From NCBI GenBank assembly GCA_016709545.1, contig JADJMO010000005.1:62001-126000 (forward strand): a stretch of DNA of 64,000 nucleotides, written 5' to 3'. A program made the position numbers and the translations under genes. Positions 33,629 to 39,766 of this stretch are shown piece after piece. Position 1 is the first letter of the stretch. Every line of letters begins with the position of its first letter. The notes beneath the pieces were generated by a model that ran no database searches, was not told where the DNA came from, and saw nothing but the letters and a program-made list of their open reading frames with translations. The stretch is from Myxococcales bacterium. GTDB lineage: Bacteria; Myxococcota_A; Polyangia; Polyangiales; JADJMO01.

Positions 33629-35395
33629 TCATGGCTTGCCGGGGGGAGGTACGAACAGTGGCGCGAGGCGAGACCGGGCCGCGACGCACGCGGCGAGCGC
33701 GCCACAGCCACAGGTGTTGCCGCCGTCGTCCTTCAGTGTCGCCGTCGACTTCGCGGAGCCGCCCTCGAGAGAGAGAGCATCGTCGCTGGCCTCGAAGGGA
33801 AACCCTGCGCAGATCCGCGCCTCGCGGAGGCGCAGCTCGCCACCGAACACCGACACGCCGGCGCGTGCCGTGTCCGTGACCTCCAGCTCGGAGAGCTCGA
33901 GCAAGGCGGGAACGTCGGGCAGCGCGCCGACGCTGACGGCATCACCATAGGTTGCTTCGGGGCCGGCCGAGACGTGCCGGACGCGGAGCCCCGCGACCCT
34001 CGCGGTACGTCCGGCGACCAAGAGGCCGACGAGTCGAGCGTCGTCGACGAGCACGCCGCGGAGGGCAACCGCGCCGCTGTTCGAGCCCGCGCGCGCGACG
34101 ATGCCGGCGAAGGCGACCTTCCCGGTGGCAACGTCCCGGAACAGAACGTCTTCGAGCGAGAGCTCGCCCCCCGTCGCGTAGACGCCCATCATCGGCGCGT
34201 GGAGGACGGCCGTTCTCCTCGCCGAGAGCCTGCCGTCACCGTAGAGGGCCAGCCCCGCGCCGAGGTTCGAGTCACTCGGACCGGCATCGCGCACCGTGCA
34301 CCGATCGACCTCGACAGCGCCGTTGGCTGCGCCGATCCCGACCCCCGTCACGTCGGCGACGAAGGTGTCGCTGATCTTCACGAACGGCGCGGGCAGCGTG
34401 GGCAGCTTGTCCACGACGACGCCATACCCGGCCACGGCGGAGCGCTTGCCGACGTCGCGCACCACGCTGCGCGCGATCGACGTCGTCCCGCTCAACACGA
34501 GCACCCCCTCGCTCGCTGCGTCCTCGACCACGAGCGCCTCGACCCCACCCCCGCCGAGGACGATCAGGCCCGTGTCCACGTGCGCGATCGACACCCGACG
34601 CGCGTCCACGGCGACGTAGGACGAGACGCCGATGCGCCCGTCCTCGACGCGCAGGCCGTCGAGCGTCAGCGTCGGCACCTTCGGCGAGGCGATGCGTGGG
34701 ACGTCGATCCCGGTGTCGTGACCGCGGACGATCACCCCCTTGACGGCGAGGGTCGCCGAACCCTGCGTCCCGATGCCCACCGCGTGCCCAGCCCCCGTCA
34801 CGGTGAGCCCGGTGATGGTGGCCGTCGACGCGACGTGGATCGTCGTGTCGGCGAGGTCCCCGGCGGGCGCGACGACCTCCGTCTGACCGCTACAGACGCC
34901 GCGCAGCTCGACCTCGCGATCGAGCACCATCCGCTCCACGTAGCGCCCCTTCGCCACGTAGATCTTCTTCTTGCCGGTCGCCTTCAGCGCGGTGAGGGCC
35001 TCGACGATCGTCGCGAACGGCCTCGCCTCCGTGCCGTCGCCGCCGCCGGTCGCCGAAGCGTCGACGTAGAGCGCATCCGCGCCCGAACCGGCGAAGCGGC
35101 TCGCGCCACACGCGTCGAGCGGCTGGCAAGCCTCGCCGGGGAAGGCGTAGCTGCCGGCCGGACACGTGGGGAGTCGCGGGCTGCAGCCGCCCTCCACCCG
35201 ATCGAAGCCCGCCGCGCATGTGTCGACGCCGACCGGCCGGCACACGCCGTCGAGGCGCACCGCATCACCCGCGCACGACTCGGGCAGGCAGCGTCCGTCG
35301 GGCGCGAGCCTCTCGACGGCGCACGGCGTTCCAGGTTCGTCCTTCGAGCTGCACGAGACGGCCGAGGCCAGGAGGAGCCCGAGGAGCCACCGCAT
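33629..35395 (-). CDS. Right-handed beta-helix lipoprotein
   Basis: The 588-residue protein starts at ATG 35395 with a clear lipoprotein signal (LLGLLLASAVSC). A Cys-rich linker with four or five CxxG-type units (GTPCAVERLAPDGRC, SCAGDAVRLDGVC) is followed by a domain opening LYVDASATGGGDGTEARPFATIVEAL, the typical entry into surface parallel beta-helix proteins (DUF1565/pectate-lyase-like). About 15 coils follow with repeating V-x-G-L and D-x-G motifs. No catalytic site is apparent. Its promoter is not evident; the gene upstream on the minus strand is absent. Confidence 0.85.
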   Translation of the reverse strand: MRWLLGLLLASAVSCSSKDEPGTPCAVERLAPDGRCLPESCAGDAVRLDGVCRPVGVDTCAAGFDRVEGGCSPRLPTCPAGSYAFPGEACQPLDACGASRFAGSGADALYVDASATGGGDGTEARPFATIVEALTALKATGKKKIYVAKGRYVERMVLDREVELRGVCSGQTEVVAPAGDLADTTIHVASTATITGLTVTGAGHAVGIGTQGSATLAVKGVIVRGHDTGIDVPRIASPKVPTLTLDGLRVEDGRIGVSSYVAVDARRVSIAHVDTGLIVLGGGGVEALVVEDAASEGVLVLSGTTSIARSVVRDVGKRSAVAGYGVVVDKLPTLPAPFVKISDTFVADVTGVGIGAANGAVEVDRCTVRDAGPSDSNLGAGLALYGDGRLSARRTAVLHAPMMGVYATGGELSLEDVLFRDVATGKVAFAGIVARAGSNSGAVALRGVLVDDARLVGLLVAGRTARVAGLRVRHVSAGPEATYGDAVSVGALPDVPALLELSELEVTDTARAGVSVFGGELRLREARICAGFPFEASDDALSLEGGSAKSTATLKDDGGNTCGCGALAACVAARSRLAPLFVPPPGKP

Positions 35396-35445
35396 CGGAC
35401 CATCGTGGGGCAGCGCCGGGCGGCGCGAAAGTCCCCTGCGGGCCC

Positions 35446-35474
35446 TTGACACTATCGCCCGATAGCCTCACATT
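35446..35474 (+). promoter_or_regulatory. Promoter of the CxxC membrane protein-TetR unit
   Basis: TTGACA (35446-35451) is a perfect -35 and CACATT (35469-35474) a weak -10, with the usual 17-base spacer. The first palindrome fills most of the spacer. AGAGAGG lies near 35500 as a ribosome site. Confidence 0.55.
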
Positions 35475-35497
35475 CCGAGCCACCTATCACTCGATAG
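35452..35497. promoter_or_regulatory. Paired palindromic operators CTATC(N4)GATAG
   Basis: CTATCGCCCGATAG (35452-35465) and CTATCACTCGATAG (35484-35497) share ten of ten arm bases and lie 32 bases apart. One lies between the -35 and -10 boxes, the other near the transcription start, a classic repressor layout. The TetR gene at 35840 is the candidate binder. Confidence 0.68.
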
Positions 35498-35514
35498 TCC
35501 AGAGAGGCTCCGCC

Positions 35515-35802
35515 ATGCAATCCTCGCTCGCCCGCCCGCTCACCCTCCCGATCACCGCTTCGGCCTGCGCGGCCTGTGGATCGACCGCCGCGCCCGTCCG
35601 GCCGCTCGCCCCGCGGGTCGCCTTCTACGGCGGGCTCGCCGCCCTCTCGCTGTTCCTCGTGCTCTCCCCCGCGCTCGGCTTCGCGCTGTTCTTCCTGTCC
35701 CCCGTGGTCGTGATCACGGGCCTCGGCATCGGCCCCCTCGCCCGCGAGGCCTTCGCCCGCCCGACCTGCCGCGACTGCGGGCGCTACCACCACGAGGCGT
35801 GA
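35515..35802 (+). CDS. Small membrane protein with terminal CxxC pairs
   Basis: The 95-residue protein has CAAC near residue 18 and CRDC near residue 85, flanking one or two hydrophobic segments (FYGGLAALSLFLVLSPALGFALFFLSPVVVITG). The two Cys pairs may bind one metal ion as a split zinc ribbon. Family unknown. It is first in a run of plus-strand genes and shares its operator with the TetR gene 37 bases downstream. Confidence 0.75.
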   Translation: MQSSLARPLTLPITASACAACGSTAAPVRPLAPRVAFYGGLAALSLFLVLSPALGFALFFLSPVVVITGLGIGPLAREAFARPTCRDCGRYHHEA

Positions 35803-35839
35803 GGTTGCCGCCCGTCGCCCGACGACGGACAGCTCGGGC

Positions 35840-36559
35840 ATGCCCAAGCGCACGAGCACGCCACCGACGAGCGTCGGCCCGTTGCCGTTCGTCGGGCCCC
35901 GCGACATCGCCAAGGTCCTGCGCACCGCGATGCCGGAGGCCCCCTCCGATCGCCACCTCGAGGTGCTGCGCGCGGCCCTGTCGCTGATGGCCGAGCGTGG
36001 GTACGCGGGCGCCTCGCTGCGCGCGCTCGCGGCCAAGGTCGGCGTGCAACAGCCGAGCCTCTACCACTGGTTCGACAGCAAGGAGCAGCTCGCCGAGCAG
36101 ATCGTGACCCACCTCGGGCCCACGCTGTTCGTGCCCGCGCTGGTCGGCGACCTGCCCGACGATCTGTTCGCGATGCCGCGCTTCCTCGTCGAGGCCACCA
36201 TCCAGATCTGGTCGCAGCCCGACTACGTGTCCTTCGTGCGCCTCGTGCTCGCGCTCTCGACCGAGCTCCCCCGGTTCCGCAACGCGGCGCGTCTGCTCTA
36301 CGGCCAGGCCGTGGAGCGCGGGGTGCCCGCGGTGTTCCACGGCTTCCTCGAGCGCGGCGAGATCGACCTCGAGGAGGCGATGACGCTCACCCGCACCGCG
36401 GTCAACGGCATCGGCTTGATGATGATCGAGGAGCGGGCCATCGAGGGTCGCGCCGATCCGAGCCCCGAGGCGCGGGCCTACGCGGTGGCCCTCGCCCGGC
36501 AGCTCGAGGACGCCCTCCGCTTCCGTCGTTCCGGCCGCCGTGTTACCGCCGCCCGCTGA
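35840..36559 (+). CDS. TetR family transcriptional regulator
   Basis: The 239-residue protein has a long basic N-terminus, then a TetR DNA-binding domain (HLEVLRAALSLMAERGYAGASLRALAAKVGVQQPSLYHWFDSKEQL, in which the helix-turn-helix ends in LYHWF) and a helical ligand-binding part. It is cotranscribed with the CxxC membrane protein upstream and is three bases from the nucleotidyltransferase gene downstream. The palindromes at 35452-35497 are its probable operators. Confidence 0.9.
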   Translation: MPKRTSTPPTSVGPLPFVGPRDIAKVLRTAMPEAPSDRHLEVLRAALSLMAERGYAGASLRALAAKVGVQQPSLYHWFDSKEQLAEQIVTHLGPTLFVPALVGDLPDDLFAMPRFLVEATIQIWSQPDYVSFVRLVLALSTELPRFRNAARLLYGQAVERGVPAVFHGFLERGEIDLEEAMTLTRTAVNGIGLMMIEERAIEGRADPSPEARAYAVALARQLEDALRFRRSGRRVTAAR

Positions 36560-36561
36560 AC

Positions 36562-37179
36562 ATGCACGATCCGCTCGCGGAGATCCGGCGCGTCCTCGTC
36601 GACCGCCACGGCTGTCACACGGTGGTCCTCTACGGCTCGCGCGCCCACGGCGACGTGCGCCCCGGCAGCGACTGGGACGTCCTCGGCGTGCGCCTCCACG
36701 GCGCCACGGTGCGCGAGGTGCGGCCCATCGGCGACGGCTGGCTCGACGCCTTCGTGCACGACGAGGCGCACTTCACCAAGCTCGACGAGGGCAGCCTGCG
36801 CTTCCTCGACGGCCGCGTGCTCGTCGACAGCAAGGGCTTCGCCGCCGAGCTGCTCGCCCGCGTCTCGGCGTTCGAGCGCAACGGCCCGCCGCCCCTCGAC
36901 GAGAACGAGGAGGCCACCCTGCGCGCCTGGTTCCCGAAGACGCTCGAACGCGTGCGCCGCGACGACACCGAGGCGCGCTACCGCCGGGCGCAGCTCCTGG
37001 TCGACGCCCTCGAGGCCTGGTTCCACCTCCGCGGCCGCTGGTTCCGCGGGCCCAAGCAGGGGCTCGTGCAGCTCCGCGACCTCGATCCGGGCGCCTACGC
37101 GCTGTTCGAGCGCGCGCTCGCCCCCACCGCCACGCCGGACGATCTCTCCGTGCTCGTCGGGTGCGTGCTCGGCGGATAG
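36562..37179 (+). CDS. Nucleotidyltransferase domain protein
   Basis: The 205-residue protein has the Pol-beta superfamily signature VVLYGSRAHGDVRPGSDWDVLGVRL, with G-S and the first two acidic residues (D-x-D). The third acid may be the Asp in DGWLDAFVH. The second half is helical (RYRRAQLLVDALEAWFHLRGRWF), similar to HEPN-like partners of minimal nucleotidyltransferases but fused here. Substrate unknown; transfer of nucleotides to a small molecule or protein is possible. Three bases separate it from the TetR gene. Confidence 0.8.
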   Translation: MHDPLAEIRRVLVDRHGCHTVVLYGSRAHGDVRPGSDWDVLGVRLHGATVREVRPIGDGWLDAFVHDEAHFTKLDEGSLRFLDGRVLVDSKGFAAELLARVSAFERNGPPPLDENEEATLRAWFPKTLERVRRDDTEARYRRAQLLVDALEAWFHLRGRWFRGPKQGLVQLRDLDPGAYALFERALAPTATPDDLSVLVGCVLGG

Positions 37180-37188
37180 AGTTCGCGC

Positions 37189-38094
37189 ATGGAGATCCTG
37201 CGCACCCCCGACGAGCGCTTCGCCTCTCTGCCCGACTTCGAGTTCGCGCCCCGGTACGTGGACGTGCCGAGCGGCGACGGCGGCACCCTGCGCATGGCCT
37301 TCGTCGAGGCCGGGCCCGCCGACGGCGAGGTGGTGCTCCTGCTCCACGGCGAGCCCTCGTGGTCGTTCCTCTACCGCAAGGTGATGCGCGTGCTCGCGGC
37401 CGCGGGCCTGCGCGCGGTGGCGCCCGACCTCGTCGGCTTCGGCCGCTCGGACAAGCCCGCGAGCCAGGACGACTACACCTACGCCGCACACATGGGCTGG
37501 CTCCACGCGTTCGTCGACGCGGCTCAGCTCGCGTCGATGAACCTCGTGTGCCAGGACTGGGGCGGCCTGCTCGGGCTGCGCCTCGTGGGCGAGCGGCCCG
37601 CGCTGTTCCGCCGCGTGGTCGCCGCGAACACCGGCCTGCCGACCGGCGACCAGAAGCTCCCGCCCGCGTTCTTCGCGTGGCAGCAGTTCTCGCAGTCGGT
37701 GCCCGAGCTGCCGGTCGGCGGGATCGTGCAGCGCGGGTGCGCGCAGCCGTTCGACGAGGCCGTGCTCGCGGCATACGACGCGCCGTTCCCCGAGGAGCGG
37801 TACAAGGCGGGCGCGCGCAAGTTCCCGCTGCTCGTCCCCTCGAGCCCGGACGACCCGGCCGCCCCGGCCAACCGCGCCGCGTGGAAGGGGCTCGCCGCGT
37901 TCGACCGGCCGTTCCTCACCGCTTTCTCGGACCAGGATCCGATCACGGGCGGCGGCGAGCGGTTCCTGCAGGAGCGCATCGCGGGCGCCAAGGGCCAGGC
38001 GCACGTCACCATCGCCGGCGGCGGTCACTTCCTGCAGGAGGATCGCGGCGAAGAGCTCGGCCGCGTGGTCGCGGAGTTCGTCCGGAGGACGTGA
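37189..38094 (+). CDS. Haloalkane dehalogenase, subfamily I
   Basis: The 301-residue alpha/beta hydrolase hydrolyses carbon-halogen bonds. Visible features are the oxyanion motif LLHGEPSWSFLYRK, the nucleophile D123 followed by halide-binding W124 (VCQDWGGLLGL), the acid in AFSDQDPIT, and the catalytic His in GGGHFLQEDRGEELG. Position of the acid after strand 7 and the length match HLD-I enzymes such as DhlA/DhmA. Epoxide hydrolase activity is an alternative, but D-W-G-G with HGEP favours dehalogenase. Confidence 0.92.
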   Translation: MEILRTPDERFASLPDFEFAPRYVDVPSGDGGTLRMAFVEAGPADGEVVLLLHGEPSWSFLYRKVMRVLAAAGLRAVAPDLVGFGRSDKPASQDDYTYAAHMGWLHAFVDAAQLASMNLVCQDWGGLLGLRLVGERPALFRRVVAANTGLPTGDQKLPPAFFAWQQFSQSVPELPVGGIVQRGCAQPFDEAVLAAYDAPFPEERYKAGARKFPLLVPSSPDDPAAPANRAAWKGLAAFDRPFLTAFSDQDPITGGGERFLQERIAGAKGQAHVTIAGGGHFLQEDRGEELGRVVAEFVRRT

Positions 38095-38103
38095 GGCAGG
38101 GGC

Positions 38104-38487
38104 ATGCACCACCGCCTCGTCGTCCTCTTCGCGCTCCTCGTGGCCTGCCAGTCCGAGAGCGCCGCGCCTGGCGAATCGGTCGACGCTGAGAGTGAGGTGT
38201 CGGCGAAAGAGACCGCCGCCTTCGATGCGCCGGCCGACGGAGAGGGTGGAGCGGCCGACGGCGCGGACGCGGCGGACGTCTGCTCGAACACGCCCCCATC
38301 GTTGCCCTGCTGTGAGGACGTCTTCTACACCGGTTCGACCTACAAGTGCCCGACCTGTGCGTCCCTGACGAGGGACATCGCGCAGTGTCGGTGGGGCGCG
38401 TGGAGCTGGGCGGTCAACGACGACTGCTGGTTCGCGTGTCGCGATTCAGGGCCGACCGACGCCGACGCCGACGCCGACGGAGACTGA
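38104..38487 (+). CDS. Small Cys-rich lipoprotein
   Basis: The 127-residue protein has a lipoprotein signal (LFALLVAC), an acidic Ala/Asp/Glu linker of about 40 residues, and a compact Cys-rich domain (CSNTPPSLPCCEDVFYTGSTYKCPTC ... CRWGAW ... CWFAC), with about eight Cys that can form disulfides. The end is a run of DADADAD. Family unknown. It follows the dehalogenase gene by nine bases. Confidence 0.75.
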   Translation: MHHRLVVLFALLVACQSESAAPGESVDAESEVSAKETAAFDAPADGEGGAADGADAADVCSNTPPSLPCCEDVFYTGSTYKCPTCASLTRDIAQCRWGAWSWAVNDDCWFACRDSGPTDADADADGD

Positions 38488-38542
38488 GCCTACGCGATTG
38501 GCGACGCTCGCCCGTGATTGCGGCTCACGACAGCCTGGTGGC

Positions 38543-38835
38543 TCAGGACACGCGCGAGACGGTGGCGTAGTCGCCGAACATCGCCACGCCCTCGTCGTCT
38601 TCGGCGCCTACGGCCACGAGCTCGGTCGTTGCACCGTCGAAGACGATCTCGACCTTCAGCTCTTCGACAGGGCTCTGGATCGTCGTCGGGGCAGCGCATC
38701 ACCTCTCGTCGAACCCGGCGAACTGACGGAGCACCATTTTCGTCTGTAGCGGGCGGCCGAGCGCGCTCGGCTTCTCGCCCGGGCGTTGGCGTCGTGGGTC
38801 GTCGAGGGGTCGAATTCGAGCAGGCCACCACCAAG
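38543..38835 (-). pseudogene. Fragments resembling the adenylating-domain fusion protein
   Basis: Read on the minus strand, GLLEFDPSTTHDAN and, one frame over, EKPSALGRPLQTK parallel GVLEFYASTTHN and GEKPGALGRPLPG of the protein encoded at 39767-42697. The DNA agrees in stretches such as GTGGGTCGTCGA and CTTCTCGCCCG. Beyond that a tail ELKVEIVFDGATTELVAVG ... VSRVS with stop at 38543 reads as coding but has no start codon. A decayed partial copy, or several, is the simplest reading. Confidence 0.5.
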
Positions 38836-38839
38836 AGCC

Positions 38840-38876
38840 CGGCCGCGTGGTCGCGGAGTTCGTGCAGGAGACGTGA
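38840..38876 (+). pseudogene. Duplicated 3' terminus of a haloalkane dehalogenase gene
   Basis: 24 bases (38840-38863) are identical to 38058-38081 in the dehalogenase gene, and the stop codon follows at the same distance. The translation is GRVVAEFVQET against GRVVAEFVRRT in the intact gene. Nothing of the rest of such a gene is visible upstream. Confidence 0.6.
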
Positions 38877-38884
38877 TTTTCCCG

Positions 38885-39739
38885 TCACATCGCGCAGCAG
38901 CAGAACACGTTGAAGGCGTTGCTCGGGACCACGTCGGTGAGGACGGCGTCGCATGCTCCGACGAGCGGACGCACTCCGCCGCCCATGCAGGAGTAGTCCG
39001 CCGCATAGGTCCCGAGCCCCGTCTTGTTGGCCTCGGCCTTGCAGCCGGTCGTCGCGCACAGGGGTTGGCACGTGCGCCCCAGGGCCGCGCAGAAGTCGGA
39101 GCAGGTCTTGGTCCCCTTGAAGCCAGCGTGTCGGACCCACTGCTCCTTCGGGAGCTTGCACAGCTCCGAGTTCACGCAGCCGGGATTGTTCTCGTAGTCG
39201 CCGTAGAAATTCCCTGGCGTGATGGTGTCGAGCGTGCCGTCGGCCTTGCGCCGGACCTTGCGACCGAACGCACAGCTCTTGCACTCGAACCCCGCGGGCG
39301 AAGCCTCGACGGGGTGCCCCTCGTCGACCACCCCGTCGCAATCGTCGTCCTTGCCGTTCCCTAGCTTCTCGGTGGGATAGAGGGCCGGGCAAGGGGAAGG
39401 TTCACCGCCGGCCGGCACCACCGTCATCTTGCACGCCCCCTGGGCCACGAGCCGGCACTCCCCGACGCCACAGACGAAACCACCGCTCGGCAGCGGCTTG
39501 GCGGGTTCGTAGGGTGTGGTCACGCAACTCGGGGTTACGTCCTCCCCGAGGTCGGCAGGGGCGTCGACGCGCGAGTCGGCGGGACTGGAGTCCGGCACCG
39601 TGCTCGAATCCATCCCCGAGTCGATCCCCGAGTCGGTGCTCGAGGAGTCACTCCTCGCATCCGCGGGGACCGCCACGTCGAAACCGGACCCCGCACATCC
39701 ACCAACGAGGAGCGCGCACGACAGCAAGCCTCTCCACAT
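38885..39739 (-). CDS. Lipoprotein with MopE-like metal-binding motif and Cys-rich domain
   Basis: The 284-residue protein has a lipoprotein signal (SCALLVGGC), a Ser/Asp-rich linker (residues 25-70), then CVTTPYEPAKPLP and a single NGKDDDCDGVVDEG motif, the calcium-binding-like repeat (NGxDDDCDGxxDE) of myxobacterial and MopE proteins. The second half has about 14 Cys (CKSCAFGRKV, CSDFCAALGRTCQPLCATTGC, FNVFCCCAM). A function in surface display or metal binding is likely only by analogy. Confidence 0.8.
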   Translation of the reverse strand: MWRGLLSCALLVGGCAGSGFDVAVPADARSDSSSTDSGIDSGMDSSTVPDSSPADSRVDAPADLGEDVTPSCVTTPYEPAKPLPSGGFVCGVGECRLVAQGACKMTVVPAGGEPSPCPALYPTEKLGNGKDDDCDGVVDEGHPVEASPAGFECKSCAFGRKVRRKADGTLDTITPGNFYGDYENNPGCVNSELCKLPKEQWVRHAGFKGTKTCSDFCAALGRTCQPLCATTGCKAEANKTGLGTYAADYSCMGGGVRPLVGACDAVLTDVVPSNAFNVFCCCAM

Positions 39740-39766
39740 CTCTCCCTCCGACGTGATGCTACCATG

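Larger units (their letters stand above)
38488..38884. other. Intergenic stretch made of gene fragments
   Basis: About 400 bases without an intact gene. From left to right I see a minus-strand coding-like tail (38543-38698), a minus-strand piece like part of the adenylating-domain protein (38740-38835) and a plus-strand copy of the dehalogenase 3' end (38840-38876). See the separate entries. Confidence 0.6.

Noticed and set aside
36562..37179. Type VII (MNT/HEPN) toxin-antitoxin pair
   Set aside because: There is only one gene, with the helical part fused, and no separate HEPN partner next to it.
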